A program made the translations under genes and the position numbers. A model generated the notes under the pieces. The model made no database searches. It saw nothing but the letters and a program-made list of their open reading frames with translations, and was not told the origin of the DNA. Source: Saccharothrix saharensis (GTDB lineage: Bacteria; Actinomycetota; Actinomycetes; Mycobacteriales; Pseudonocardiaceae). Taken from it: a DNA stretch of 64,000 nucleotides. The DNA lies in contig NZ_VFPP01000001.1 in the NCBI RefSeq assembly GCF_006716745.1, positions 3,596,001 through 3,660,000 on the forward strand, in the 5' to 3' direction. Below are positions 18,645 to 27,122 of the stretch, one piece after another; the first letter of the stretch is position 1, and each line of letters opens with the position of its first letter.

Positions 18645-19100
18645 TCAGGGACAGTCGGGGGTGTCGTCGGCGCCGGTGTGGGCGAACATGTACGACTCCA
18701 CGACCTCGACCGGCTCTTCGGTCACCACGCCGTCCACGATCCGGTAGGAGCGCAGCTCGTGCTGCTCCGGGTCCCGGGTGGAGATGAGCACGTAGTGCGC
18801 CTGCGGTTCGCTCGCGTAGGAGATGTCCGTGCGCGACGGGTAGGCCTCGGTCGCCGTGTGCGAGTGGTAGACGACGACCGTTTCCTCGTCGTTCGCGCTC
18901 ATCTCGCGGTGGACGCGCAACTGCTCCATCGAGTCGAAGCGGTAGAACGTCGGCGAGCGCTCGGCGTTGTCCATCTCGATGAACCGCTCCGGGCGGTCGG
19001 AACCCTCCGGGCCCGCGATGATCCCGCACGCCTCGTCCGGGTGGTCGCGACGGGCGTGCGCCACCATCGCGTCGACGAGGTCACGGCGAATCACCAGCAC
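18645..19100 (-). CDS. mec: Mec-type JAMM metalloprotease (CysO-cysteine peptidase)
   Basis: A 151-residue JAB1/MPN+ protease. The zinc motif YHSHTATEAYPSRTDISYA gives H-x-H-x(7)-S-x2-D, and the upstream glutamate is in DEACGIIAG. In mycobacteria Mec hydrolyses the CysO-Cys bond to free cysteine. The position immediately upstream of cysO and cysM supports that exact role. GTG at 19100 is used as start. Confidence 0.95.
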   Translation of the reverse strand: MLVIRRDLVDAMVAHARRDHPDEACGIIAGPEGSDRPERFIEMDNAERSPTFYRFDSMEQLRVHREMSANDEETVVVYHSHTATEAYPSRTDISYASEPQAHYVLISTRDPEQHELRSYRIVDGVVTEEPVEVVESYMFAHTGADDTPDCP

Positions 19101-19151
19101 GACACCATCCTACGTGGTGGGGGAAGGTGTCCCGGGGTGTGAGAACTCGCA

Positions 19152-19676
19152 CTACACCGGTTCGCGCACGCCCCCGAGGGGCTTAGTGTCGGCCGGACGG
19201 ACGCCCAGCAGGCCGCCCGCGCCGAGCGCGGCGAGTCCAAGGGCCGAGACGGCCCTGGCCACGACGCCGAAGCCGTGACCGCGCAGGCGGAAGGACGTGA
19301 GGTAGCACACGTTCGCGGCGGCGTTGGCCGCCAGTTGCACGAACGCCGTGCGCCGCTGCTTCTCGTCCAACGTGCCGTACTCGGCGAGCTCGGTGGCCAG
19401 CGCGGCGGGTGCGACGGCCAGCCCGGCCCCGATCACCGCCCGTGCCGCCTTCGCGCTGCCCGGCATGAGGTCCAACGCCGCCGACGCCGCGTACAGCCCG
19501 ATGGGCAGCGCCACGACCGCCGGGTGCACCGGCCGGCCGAGCGCGCGTGCGCCGAGCAGGTCCGTCACCTCACGCCGCCGCAACGCCGCAGGCACCGCCT
19601 CCGCCAACGCCCCGGCCGCCTTGTCCACCGCCGGACTGGTCCGAACCCACGTGATCACCTTCTGCACACCGCCCAT
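19152..19676 (-). CDS. DUF2231-like membrane protein
   Basis: A 174-residue membrane protein with the DUF2231 signature GRPVHPAVVALPIGLYAASAAL around residues 47-68 and three further hydrophobic helices, the last near VARAVSALGLAALGAGGLLG. The N-terminal 45 residues are soluble and helical. The function of the family is unknown. ATG 19676 is the first in the frame. It lies between mec and the P1 peptidase remnant, an insertion relative to M. tuberculosis, and its promoter region is occupied by the 22-bp repeat array. Confidence 0.72.
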   Translation of the reverse strand: MGGVQKVITWVRTSPAVDKAAGALAEAVPAALRRREVTDLLGARALGRPVHPAVVALPIGLYAASAALDLMPGSAKAARAVIGAGLAVAPAALATELAEYGTLDEKQRRTAFVQLAANAAANVCYLTSFRLRGHGFGVVARAVSALGLAALGAGGLLGVRPADTKPLGGVREPV

Positions 19677-19697
19677 ACCGCCCGGGTTACCCGCTCC

Positions 19698-19892
19698 CGC
19701 GTGTCGAACACTCCCGTCCCGCGTGTCGAACCTCCAGGTCCCGTGAGTCGAACGCTCAGGTCCCGCGTGTCGAACGCTCAGGACCTCCGAGTTCCACGTT
19801 CAGCTCAACCTGAGCGTTGAACTCTCGGTACCTGAGCGTTCGACACTCGGGCGCTGAGCGTTCGACACTCGGGCGCTGAGCGTTCGACACGC
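19698..19892. repeat. 22-bp repeat array with inverted arms
   Basis: Forward copies start at 19698, 19720, 19742 and 19764 (22-bp spacing) with a variant at 19788. They are followed immediately by inverted copies (CTGAGCGTTCGACACTCGGG type) to 19892. The array starts 21 bp upstream of the DUF2231 start codon, so it also occupies that gene's promoter region. The inverted arm is read through by the P1 peptidase reading frame and supplies its last 31 codons and stop. Confidence 0.85.
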
Positions 19893-20438
19893 GTGGTGGA
19901 GGGCGGTGGTGGCGGTGGCGCAGAGGGTGGACAGGGGCGTGCCGGTCGGGGTGCCGGTGGCCACGGCGAAGACGGTGGCGGGCACCGTCACGCCGGTGCG
20001 GGCGAAGGCGTCGTGGGCGGACATCGCGACCCTTCGGCATTCCGCCGGGTCCAGGTCGGCGTCCACGACGACGAGCCCCGCGGCGGTCGAGCCGACCAGG
20101 GCCAGAGCGGGCACGTCGAGCGGCACGGCGGAGGTGCACACCGCGTAGCCGTCGGCCGGGGCCAGGCCCAGGGGCTCGGCGGCGGGGACGATCGGGACGA
20201 CCTCGAACGGCTGCGGGCCGACGGCGAAGCCGTGGCCGCGTTCGGCCAGCCAGCGCACGACCCCGTCCACGGTCGACGGCCCGCCCAGCACCACGGCGTG
20301 CACCCGCCGCACCAGCGTCGACGGGTCCAGCAGGTCCAGTTCACGCGTGCCGACCGGCGCGCCCCGGACGTCGACCCCGGCCACCGCGCCCGCGGGCGCC
20401 AACAGCACCGCCGCGCCCGGAGCGCGCCCGACCAGCAT
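19800..20438 (-). CDS. Shortened P1 (S58/DmpA-type) peptidase homologue, probably inactive
   Basis: A 212-residue homologue of the protein found at this position in mycobacteria (Rv1333, roughly 340 residues). The N-terminal part is clear: AGVDVRGAPVGTRELDLLDP and GVVRWLAERGHGF. A late part is also recognisable: PAECRRVAMSAHDAFARTG followed by TVFAVATGT. The middle of the family, including the glycine-rich loops and the usual G-x-N-[ST] autocleavage site that creates the nucleophile, is missing or reduced to LALVGSTAAG. The GGSAFGL motif reads GGPSTVDG. The last 31 residues are encoded by the 22-bp repeat array. ATG at 20438 overlaps the DUF2017 stop. The protein is likely degenerate or repurposed. 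Confidence 0.7.
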   Translation of the reverse strand: MLVGRAPGAAVLLAPAGAVAGVDVRGAPVGTRELDLLDPSTLVRRVHAVVLGGPSTVDGVVRWLAERGHGFAVGPQPFEVVPIVPAAEPLGLAPADGYAVCTSAVPLDVPALALVGSTAAGLVVVDADLDPAECRRVAMSAHDAFARTGVTVPATVFAVATGTPTGTPLSTLCATATTALHHACRTLSARVSNAQRPSVERSGTESSTLRLS

Positions 20439-20995
20439 CAGTTCATGACCGCTTCGACCAGCGTCTCCTGCACCCACGTCAACCAGTGGTACACGCCCAG
20501 GTGCGGCGACCGCGGGTCGTCCGGCGGCAGCTCGTCCGGCATGTCCTCCTGCACGTCCAACGCCGTCCCCAGCGCCAGCCGCACGTCGTTCAACGCCGAC
20601 AGCCACGCCTCGGCCTGCTCCAGCGCCAGCCGCACCTCACCGCCGTCGGGCGGGCACGTCTGCAGCACCACGGCCGCCACCCCGGTCTTGAGGTCCAGCA
20701 GCTCGGGCTCGTGCAACGACCGCAGCGCGTTCGCCGAGTCCACCTCGGCCGGGTCGGGCGCGTCGGCGTCGAGCCGGTGGAAGTCGGGCAGCAGCCGACC
20801 CAGGATGGGGTCGTCGGGCGGCGTGGACGGGCCGGTGCGGATTCCGGTCAGCTCCGCCAGCTCGTCCTGCGGCGCCTCCTCGGCCCGGGCCAGCAGCATG
20901 TCCTGGATCTGGCTCACCAGGCCGCGCACCACGGCGGCTTCCTGCCGGTCGAACCGGCCGAGCACCTGGTCGCCGGTGCGTGTCCACTTCTTCAC
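20438..20995 (-). CDS. DUF2017 family protein (Rv1332-like)
   Basis: A 185-residue soluble protein starting [20 protein letters not shown], with [13 protein letters not shown], an acidic PDD-rich loop near residue 60, and a C-terminal [14 protein letters not shown] and [14 protein letters not shown]. These are features of DUF2017, which in actinobacteria is always found between clpS and a P1 peptidase gene. Its biochemical role is unknown; the conserved linkage to ClpS suggests a link to protein turnover. GTG 20995 overlaps the clpS stop (GTGA) and its stop overlaps the next ATG. Confidence 0.88.
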   Translation of the reverse strand: MKKWTRTGDQVLGRFDRQEAAVVRGLVSQIQDMLLARAEEAPQDELAELTGIRTGPSTPPDDPILGRLLPDFHRLDADAPDPAEVDSANALRSLHEPELLDLKTGVAAVVLQTCPPDGGEVRLALEQAEAWLSALNDVRLALGTALDVQEDMPDELPPDDPRSPHLGVYHWLTWVQETLVEAVMN

Positions 20996-21291
20996 GACGA
21001 ACGCTGCATGGTCGCCCAGAGCCCGGCCGCGTGCAGCTTGGCCACGTCGGCCTCCACCTTGTCCTTCGTCCCCGACGACACGATCGCCCTGCCCTTGTGG
21101 TGCACGTCCAGCATCAGCTTGGTCGCGTGGTCACGGCTGTAGCCGAACAGCTTCTGGAACACGTACGTCACGTAGGACATCAGGTTCACCGGGTCGTTCC
21201 AGACCAGGGTCTGCCACGGGCGGTCCTCCGCGCGGACCTCCTCGCCGGCCGGGTCAACCTGCGTCCGCTCATGCTCGACGGGCGTGGTCAT
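20992..21291 (-). CDS. clpS: ClpS adaptor
   Basis: A 99-residue adaptor that delivers N-degron substrates to the ClpC/ClpP protease. The core is [20 protein letters not shown] (N-end recognition Asn-Asp pair) and [20 protein letters not shown], with the conserved lysine/glutamate C-terminal part [20 protein letters not shown]. The ATG at 21291 fits the family; the unstructured N-terminal tail of about 25 residues is expected. Divergent from pncB across 76 bp, as in mycobacteria. Confidence 0.95.
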   Translation of the reverse strand: MTTPVEHERTQVDPAGEEVRAEDRPWQTLVWNDPVNLMSYVTYVFQKLFGYSRDHATKLMLDVHHKGRAIVSSGTKDKVEADVAKLHAAGLWATMQRSS

Positions 21292-21367
21292 ACCGCCAAT
21301 GGTGTCATGTTCCGCTGCGCGGTGGAGCCCGCAGGGGCCCGAGTTCGGACCGCTTAGGCTTCGCCCC

Positions 21368-22642
21368 ATGTCGACGTCGCTGTTCACCGACCACTACGAG
21401 TTGACGATGCTGGCCGCGGCACTGCGCGACGGCACCGCCGACCGGCCGTGCGTCTTCGAGGTCTTCGCCCGGCGGTTGCCGGAGGGCAGGCGGTACGGCG
21501 TGGTCGCGGGCACGGGCAGGCTGCTCGACGCGATCACCGACTTCACGTTCACCGAGAGTGACCTGGAGCTGCTGGAACGCACGAACGTGGTGGACCAGGC
21601 GACCCTGGAGTGGCTGGCCGGCTACCGGTTCACCGGTGACGTGGACGGCTACCCGGAGGGCGAGCTGTACTTCCCGGGGTCGCCGATCCTGTCCGTGCGG
21701 GCGCCGTTCGGCGTGGGGGTGGTGCTGGAGACGCTGGCGCTGTCCGTCCTGAACCACGACAGCGCGATCGCGTCGGCGGCGGCGCGGATGGTCGGCGCGG
21801 CCAACGGGCGGCGGATGATCGAGATGGGATCGCGCCGCACGCACGAGGAGGCGGCGGTGGCGGCGGCGCGGGCCGCGTACCTGGCCGGGTTCACCGCGAC
21901 GTCGAACCTGGAGGCCGCACGGCGGCACGGCATCCCGACCGCCGGGACGTGCGCGCACGCGTTCACCCTGCTGCACGACACCGAGGAGGAGGCGTTCCGC
22001 GCGCAGGTCGAGGCACTGGGCGTGGACACGACCCTCCTCGTGGACACCTACGACATCACGAACGGCATCAAGACCGCCGTCGAGGTCGCGGGGCCGGAGC
22101 TGGGCGCCGTGCGGATCGACTCGGGCGACCTGGGCGTGCTGGCGCGGCAGGCGCGGGACCAGCTGGACTCGTTGGGCGCGCGGAACACCCGGATCGTGGT
22201 GTCCGGTGACCTGGACGAGTACTCGATCGCGATGCTGCGGGCCGAGCCGGTGGACGCGTACGGCGTCGGCACGTCGGTGGTCACGGGGTCCGGCGCGCCG
22301 ACCGCGGGCATGGTCTACAAGCTCGTCGAGGTGGACGGGCGGCCGGTGGCCAAGCGCAGCTCGCACAAGGAGTCGCGCGGTGGGCGCAAGAGCGCGCTGC
22401 GGCGGCACAAGGAGACGGGGACGGCGTTGGAGGAGGTCGTGTTCCCGCACGACGCCCAGCCGTCGACGGGTGAGCACGACCGGCTGCTCGCCGTGCCGAT
22501 GGTCCGCGCTGGACAACGGGTGGACGGCCTGGACACCCTGGTGGAGAGCCGGGAGCGGCTGCGTGCCGCCCTGGTGACCGTGCCGTGGGAGGGTCTGAAG
22601 CTGTCCCGCGGCGAGCCCGCGATTCCGACGACGTTCCTGTGA
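21368..22642 (+). CDS. pncB: Nicotinate phosphoribosyltransferase
   Basis: A 424-residue enzyme converting nicotinate and PRPP to nicotinate mononucleotide in NAD salvage. Landmarks are [13 protein letters not shown] at the N-terminus, [39 protein letters not shown] (active-site His), [24 protein letters not shown] and [15 protein letters not shown]. It is followed 8 bp later by a nicotinamidase gene, so the two steps of the Preiss-Handler salvage route are adjacent and probably co-transcribed. Confidence 0.95.
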   Translation: MSTSLFTDHYELTMLAAALRDGTADRPCVFEVFARRLPEGRRYGVVAGTGRLLDAITDFTFTESDLELLERTNVVDQATLEWLAGYRFTGDVDGYPEGELYFPGSPILSVRAPFGVGVVLETLALSVLNHDSAIASAAARMVGAANGRRMIEMGSRRTHEEAAVAAARAAYLAGFTATSNLEAARRHGIPTAGTCAHAFTLLHDTEEEAFRAQVEALGVDTTLLVDTYDITNGIKTAVEVAGPELGAVRIDSGDLGVLARQARDQLDSLGARNTRIVVSGDLDEYSIAMLRAEPVDAYGVGTSVVTGSGAPTAGMVYKLVEVDGRPVAKRSSHKESRGGRKSALRRHKETGTALEEVVFPHDAQPSTGEHDRLLAVPMVRAGQRVDGLDTLVESRERLRAALVTVPWEGLKLSRGEPAIPTTFL

Positions 22643-22650
22643 GGCTTGTG

Positions 22651-23220
22651 ATGGGCAAAGCGCTGATCGTGGTGGACGTGCAGAACGACTTCTGCGAGGG
22701 CGGGTCGTTGGCGGTGGCGGGCGGGGCGGCCGTGGCGGCGGCGATCTCGGCGCACGTCGCGTCGTCGTCGTACGACCACGTCGTGGCGACGCGCGACTAC
22801 CACGTGGACCCGGGGTCGCACTTCAGCGAGACGCCGGACTTCGTGGACTCGTGGCCGGTGCACTGCGTGGCGGGGACGGCCGGCGCGTCGTTCCACCCGG
22901 AGCTGGACGTCACGGCGGTGGAGGCGGTGTTCTCGAAGGGCGCGCACGCGGCGGCGTACTCGGGGTTCGAGGGCACGTCCGGCGCGGGTGAGCGGTTGGT
23001 GGACTGGCTGCGGGCGCGGGGCGTGGAGCAGGTGGACGTGGTGGGGATCGCCACGGACCACTGCGTGCGCGCGACGGCGTTGGACGCGGCGGAGGCCGGG
23101 TTCGCGACGACCGTGCTGCTGGACCTGACGGCGGGCGTGGCGCGGTCGACGGTGGACGGCGCGCTGACGCGCCTGGGTGCGGCCGGCGTGACGCTGACCG
23201 GCACCCCGCACGTCTCCTGA
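22651..23220 (+). CDS. pncA: Nicotinamidase
   Basis: A 189-residue isochorismatase-fold amidase converting nicotinamide to nicotinate. The catalytic triad is visible: Asp in IVVDVQNDFCEGGSLAV (D8-type), Lys in AVFSKGAHAAAYSGFEG and Cys in VGIATDHCVRATALDA. Metal-binding residues are in ATRDYHVDPGSHF (D-x-H...H). It lies directly downstream of pncB. Because active PncA converts pyrazinamide, its presence has the usual pharmacological meaning in relatives. The stop is followed by the 22-bp repeat array within 5 bp. Confidence 0.94.
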   Translation: MGKALIVVDVQNDFCEGGSLAVAGGAAVAAAISAHVASSSYDHVVATRDYHVDPGSHFSETPDFVDSWPVHCVAGTAGASFHPELDVTAVEAVFSKGAHAAAYSGFEGTSGAGERLVDWLRARGVEQVDVVGIATDHCVRATALDAAEAGFATTVLLDLTAGVARSTVDGALTRLGAAGVTLTGTPHVS

Positions 23221-23225
23221 CCTCC

Positions 23226-23370
23226 CGAGAGTCGAACGCTCAGGACCCGTGAGTTCTCCGTTCGCGTCGCCAGGTGGCGGTCCTGAGCGTTGAATTCAGG
23301 GGTCCTGAACGTAGGACACTCGGGGCCTGAAGGTTCGACACGCGGGCGCTGAGCGTTCGACTCTCGCGGA
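23226..23370. repeat. 22-bp repeat array between convergent genes
   Basis: A forward copy CGAGAGTCGAACGCTCAGG begins at 23226, followed by a diverged unit. Then come four inverted units in the patterns CTGAGCGTTGAATTC, CTGAACGTAGGACACTC, CTGAAGGTTCGACACGC and CTGAGCGTTCGACTCTC, each about 22-23 bp long. The array fills the entire gap between the pncA stop (23220) and the stop of the convergent secreted protein (23373). Confidence 0.8.
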
Positions 23371-23372
23371 GG

Positions 23373-24032
23373 TCAAGGGGTCGGGGAGCAGGCGGTGGAG
23401 CCGAGGACGACGTCGCCGGTGACGGTGGAGGCCTCGGTGAAGCGCAGGTGCATCAGGGCCATCGCGATGCTGCCGTCGTTCGGGTCGGGCAACACCGTCT
23501 CGCCGAACGTCGCGGTGGCCAGCACCGTGCCGTCGCTCGCCCTCACCTGGTGCACGTAGTTCGTCGGGATCTGCTCGGGCAGGCCCGCGAAGCCGTGCAG
23601 GCCGTCCGCCGCCCAGCCCGCGCTCGTGCCGGACTCGGTGCCCGTGCACGTCACCTTCCACCGGGCCACCCTCAGCCGCGGCCCGCCCGCCGACACCAGC
23701 GCGGACAGCTCGAACTCGGTGCCGACCGCCTCGGACGTCGACTTCGTCGTGCCGTGGTCCGGGTCCACGACCGCCGTGGTGCACGTGGACGTGCCCGCGC
23801 CGAACCGGACGCCCGTGCGGCTCACCGCCTCGGACGAGTTCGACGTCGTGCCGTCCACCGCGCACGGCGCCAGCGGCGGGACGCTGACCCGCGTGCCGCC
23901 CTTGGTGAACTCGGCGGAGCCGACGGACGCCACCCCCGCCGGGTTCGCCGCCCACGCCGGTGGCGCGGCGACCAGGCCGAGTACCAGCGCCGCGGTCACT
24001 GCGCCGACCCGGCGCGCTCCGAACTGCATCAT
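23373..24032 (-). CDS. Secreted protein of unknown function, beta-rich
   Basis: A 219-residue protein with a signal peptide (MMQFGARRVGAVTAALVLGL, cleavage near AWAA at about residue 29) and a mature domain rich in Ser/Thr/Val. It has four cysteines in two likely disulfide pairs (APCAVDG, STCTTA, KVTCTGT, STACSPT). It shares composition and layout with the exosortase-type target at 25585-26382 but lacks the C-terminal membrane anchor, so it should be released. It lies 126 bp downstream of wecB on the same strand and may belong to the same surface operon. No enzymatic motif was recognised. Confidence 0.7.
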   Translation of the reverse strand: MMQFGARRVGAVTAALVLGLVAAPPAWAANPAGVASVGSAEFTKGGTRVSVPPLAPCAVDGTTSNSSEAVSRTGVRFGAGTSTCTTAVVDPDHGTTKSTSEAVGTEFELSALVSAGGPRLRVARWKVTCTGTESGTSAGWAADGLHGFAGLPEQIPTNYVHQVRASDGTVLATATFGETVLPDPNDGSIAMALMHLRFTEASTVTGDVVLGSTACSPTP

Positions 24033-24158
24033 CGTGTCGCCCTTTCGCTATTCACGGTCGTGAGGACTATCGAGCCCGAGCGGACCGCAGCCGAACGATC
24101 TCGCGTGCACATCACCCGCAAGAGGAAAACCGATACCTGATCGGGTGACGAACCGCGG

Positions 24159-25322
24159 TCAGCACGGGATGCGCACGGGCAACGACGCCGTCGCGAAGTC
24201 GCTCGGCAGGCCGACGAGCCGCTCCAACGCGCACCGCACCCGGGACGCCGCGCGCCCGTCGCCGAACGGGTTGCGCCCCGGCGGCAGCCGCAGCCGCGCG
24301 CCGAGCACCCAGCCCGCCTCGGCGACGATCCGGATCGGGTCGGTGCCGACCAGCCACGCGCAGCCCTCGTCCACCGCGGACACCCGCTCGGTCGTGTCAC
24401 GCAGCACGAGCACCGGCACGCCGAACGTCGGCGCCTCCTCCTGGATGCCGCCGGAGTCGGTGAGCACCAGCGCGGACCGGCGCAGCGCGCGCACCAGGTC
24501 CGAGTAGTCCAACGGCTCGGTCACCACGATCCGGTCGTGCCCGCCGAGCAGGTTCCGCGCCGCCGCGCGCACCCGCGGGTTCGGGTGGACGGGCAGCAGC
24601 ACGCGCACGTCGGGGTGCCGGTCGGCGATGGACCGCACCGCGTGCAGCACGCGGGCCAGCGGCGCGCCCCACGACTCGCGCCGGTGCACCGTCACCAGGA
24701 CCAGGCGGTGGGAGCGCTCGTCGAGCACGCGTTCCAGCCGGGCCAGCTCGGGGTCGCGCGCGGGCAGGTCGGCGGCGGCGACCCGCTGCACGGCGTCGAC
24801 CACGGTGTTGCCGGTGACCACGATCCGCCGGTCGGCCATGCCCTCGCGGATCAGCGCGGCCGCGGCGTCGTCGGTCGGCGCGAGGTGCAGGGTGGCGATG
24901 CGGGCGATCATCTGCCGGGTGCCCTCCTCGGGGAACGGCCCGGCGAGGTCGCCGGTGCGCAGGCCGGCTTCGAGGTGGGCGACCGGGATGCCGCGCCAGA
25001 ACGCGGCCAGCGCGCCCGCCAGCGCCGTGGTCGTGTCGCCCTGGACGAGCACGACGGCCGGGTCGCGCCTGCTCAGCAGCCGGTCGAACCCGGCCACCAG
25101 GCGGGCCAGCAGCTCGGCCTGGCCGCCGGTGGCGCGCGCCACGTCCAGCTCGACGTGCGCGTGCAGGCCGAACGAGCGCAGCGCCTGCTCGACCATGCCG
25201 TTGTGCTGTCCGCTGTGGACGATGACGGGCCGGAGCACCGGGTGGTCGCCCAGCGCCAGCGCCACCGGCGCGATCTTCACCGCTTCGGGCCGGGTGCCCG
25301 CGAGCAGCACGACTTCCTTCAC
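24159..25322 (-). CDS. wecB: UDP-N-acetylglucosamine 2-epimerase, non-hydrolysing
   Basis: A 387-residue enzyme interconverting UDP-GlcNAc and UDP-ManNAc. It shows EVVLLAGTRPEAVKIAPV at the N-terminus, VQGDTTTALAGALAAF, HLEAGLRTGD and FPEEGTRQMI (catalytic glutamates), the VTVHRRES histidine, and TDSGGIQEEAPTFGVPVLVLRDTTER as the UDP-binding segment. GTG at 25322 places the Rossmann start at residue 3. The gene follows the small LAATG protein and the exosortase-type target on the same strand. UDP-ManNAc made here could feed the divergent family 2 glycosyltransferase. That link is inference from position. Confidence 0.93.
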   Translation of the reverse strand: MKEVVLLAGTRPEAVKIAPVALALGDHPVLRPVIVHSGQHNGMVEQALRSFGLHAHVELDVARATGGQAELLARLVAGFDRLLSRRDPAVVLVQGDTTTALAGALAAFWRGIPVAHLEAGLRTGDLAGPFPEEGTRQMIARIATLHLAPTDDAAAALIREGMADRRIVVTGNTVVDAVQRVAAADLPARDPELARLERVLDERSHRLVLVTVHRRESWGAPLARVLHAVRSIADRHPDVRVLLPVHPNPRVRAAARNLLGGHDRIVVTEPLDYSDLVRALRRSALVLTDSGGIQEEAPTFGVPVLVLRDTTERVSAVDEGCAWLVGTDPIRIVAEAGWVLGARLRLPPGRNPFGDGRAASRVRCALERLVGLPSDFATASLPVRIPC

Positions 25323-25413
25323 CTTCGCTCCCTTGGCTGGTTCGAGTGGGGATGGGGGCGCGGCGCCCCGACCGCGCGACTGGGGGTGGGCGCGCGGCCG
25401 GGGCGCACGCTCG

Positions 25414-25581
25414 CTACTCGTCGGCTGTCGCTCGTCGCTCGCGGGACGCGCGGGTGAGCAGCAGGCCGGCCACCAGGAGCACCGCACCGGCCACCACCCA
25501 CCACACGACCCCTGCGCCGGTGGCCGCCAACGAGCCGACTCCCGTGCCGACCGCGACACCGCTGCCGGGGACCTTGTACAC
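25414..25581 (-). CDS. 55-residue LAATG membrane/sortase-type small protein
   Basis: A short gene starting at GTG (25579-25581) only 3 bp after the stop of the exosortase-type target, and ending in TAG at 25414. The protein begins VYKVPGSGVAVGTGVGS, carries LAATG at residues 18-22, then a hydrophobic helix (VVWWVVAGAVLLVAGLLL) and a basic tail RASRERRATADE. That is the layout of a sortase sorting signal (LAxTG class used by actinobacterial class E sortases), but with almost no exported domain in front. It may be a tiny membrane protein or a detached sorting tail. No signal peptide was found, which argues against classical sorting. Confidence 0.6.
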   Translation of the reverse strand: MYKVPGSGVAVGTGVGSLAATGAGVVWWVVAGAVLLVAGLLLTRASRERRATADE

Positions 25582-25584
25582 GGC

Positions 25585-26382
25585 TCAGACCGCCGCGAGG
25601 TCGTGCCGGCGGCGCAGTGCCGAAGCGCCGACGGGCACGCCGAACAGGGCGAGCAGGCCGAGCCCGATCCACAGGCCGGCGCCGGACGCCATCGGGATGG
25701 GCAGGCCCGCCGGGCCGCACGTGGCGGACGAGACGACCAGGTCGCCCGTGCCGAGCGGACCGCCGAGCAGGGTGACGTGCAGGGCGTTCACGGTGAGGCT
25801 GCCGTCGCCGTTGCGGACCTGCTCGTTGAGCACGACCCTGGCGACGTCCGCGCCGAGCACCTCGACGTCGACGGCGGTGTCGGGCGCCGGTTCGGAGCCG
25901 ACCTCGCCGAGCCGGCCGAGGTCGAGGCCGACGAGCTTCGCCTTGCCCACCACGCCCTTCTGGGTGGCCGCGCACTCGGCTTCGACCAGTTCCGCGGACA
26001 GACCGCCGGTCACCTCCGCGAGCAGGTCGAGGCGGACGTCGGCGGTGCTCGCCCAGGAGCCGACGCCACCGGTCCTGTCGTCGCGCGAGGCGGAGGTGTC
26101 GATCACGCCGGTGCGCAGCACGGCCGGCAGGTCGACGGTCGCGAACGTGCCGGTCGTGGGGCCGTTCGCGGTGGCGGCGGCGAAGGGACCGGCCGCGACC
26201 GCGTCACGGCCCGACAGCGACAGGTCGAGCCTCGCGCCGTGGGCCGAGGCGTCACCCGGCGCCGCCGAGGCGGGCGCGGCGGCCACGACCAGCGCGGTGA
26301 CGGCGGCCAGCCCGGCCACCGCGGCGCGACGCGTCATTCGGACACGCATGGAGCTCCTTTCTCGGAACGGTTTGTCGAGCAA
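25585..26382 (-). CDS. Secreted protein with exosortase-type C-terminal anchor
   Basis: A 265-residue exported protein. The signal peptide ends near ASAAPG (about residue 41). The mature domain is beta-rich (ARLDLSLSGRDAVAAGPFAA) with two cysteines, similar to actinobacterial 'choice-of-anchor' surface proteins. The C-terminus is tripartite: a short GLPIPMASG motif, a hydrophobic helix (GLWIGLGLLALFGVPVGASA) and an RRRHDLAAV basic tail. This is the organisation of PEP-CTERM-like signals handled by exosortases. The exosortase gene starts divergently 221 bp upstream, making this the natural cognate target. The exact recognition motif is unproven. Confidence 0.72.
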   Translation of the reverse strand: MLDKPFRERSSMRVRMTRRAAVAGLAAVTALVVAAAPASAAPGDASAHGARLDLSLSGRDAVAAGPFAAATANGPTTGTFATVDLPAVLRTGVIDTSASRDDRTGGVGSWASTADVRLDLLAEVTGGLSAELVEAECAATQKGVVGKAKLVGLDLGRLGEVGSEPAPDTAVDVEVLGADVARVVLNEQVRNGDGSLTVNALHVTLLGGPLGTGDLVVSSATCGPAGLPIPMASGAGLWIGLGLLALFGVPVGASALRRRHDLAAV

Positions 26383-26603
26383 TTGCCCCTATCGGCTTTC
26401 CTCCCGTCGGATTAAGAGTTGCTGACCGTAAAGAGGGACGACGGCCACTCGAACTGCCCAATTGGTGCCACCGAAGGTGGGCATCCACCCCGAATTCGCC
26501 TCACGTTGTCACTCGATCCGGGGGTGTGGTTCGCGCTACAGCGATCCGATGACCACCAAGCAGCCCTATCGGGCGATCCCCGATCGATGGAAAGGACTCC
26601 TTC
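26383..26603. promoter_or_regulatory. Divergent promoter region of the exosortase locus
   Basis: This 221-bp gap separates the target operon (minus) from the exosortase-glycosyltransferase operon (plus). It is relatively AT-richer near 26383-26440, where promoters for the minus operon are expected, and has a GGAAAGGA ribosome binding site before the exosortase GTG. No gene was found within it. Confidence 0.5.
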
Positions 26604-27122
26604 GTGGCGCTTGTCGTGCCCCGCACCGAACGCCTCAACCGGGTGGTGGTCGTCGCGCTGGTGGCGGCGGCCGTCGGCCTCGTGGTCGCGCAGCAGGCCT
26701 ACCGGACCGCCGAGATCCTGCTGTCCGGGCTGCTGCTCGACGTGATGAGCTCGGACGGGGTGGAGGTCGTCGCGGCCCGGCAGACGGTCTACTTCGGGCT
26801 CGGCTCCGACACCCCGCTCGGGTTGCGGATGACGCCCGAGTGCACGTCGGCGTTCCTCGTCGTGCCGCTGCTCGCGGTGGGCTCGGTGATGATCGCGTTG
26901 CGGCCCCGGATCACGCGACGGGTGCTGGTGGCGCTCGCGGTGGCCGGCGGCGCGGTGGTCGTGGTGAACCAGGTCCGGGTGCTGACGCTGGTCGGGCTGG
27001 TCCGGTGGCTCGGCGTGGACACCGGCTACCACTGGGGTCACACGCTGCTCGGCTCGATGGTGAGCGTGGTCGGCGGGGCCGCCGCGCTGGTGGCGTTCGT
27101 GTGGTTGGCGACGCGGCGGTGA
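26604..27122 (+). CDS. Small exosortase/archaeosortase family transpeptidase
   Basis: A 172-residue polytopic protein with the catalytic triad of exosortases in order: Cys in RMTPECTSAFLVVPLL (about residue 76), Arg in VVNQVRVLTLVGLVR (about 116) and His in GYHWGHTLLGS (about 137-140). Hydrophobic segments lie at roughly 12-33, 77-97, 103-128 and 142-165. Gram-negative exosortases are usually longer; this compact form resembles the actinobacterial subgroup. It would cleave and transfer proteins bearing PEP-CTERM-like tails in the membrane. GTG start at 26604 follows GGAAAGGA. Its stop overlaps the glycosyltransferase GTG (GTGA). Confidence 0.82.
   Translation: MALVVPRTERLNRVVVVALVAAAVGLVVAQQAYRTAEILLSGLLLDVMSSDGVEVVAARQTVYFGLGSDTPLGLRMTPECTSAFLVVPLLAVGSVMIALRPRITRRVLVALAVAGGAVVVVNQVRVLTLVGLVRWLGVDTGYHWGHTLLGSMVSVVGGAAALVAFVWLATRR

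Noticed and set aside
26383..26603. A small gene within the divergent exosortase promoter
   Set aside because: Short frames occur on the plus strand but have no ribosome binding site, no conserved look and overlap the promoter.
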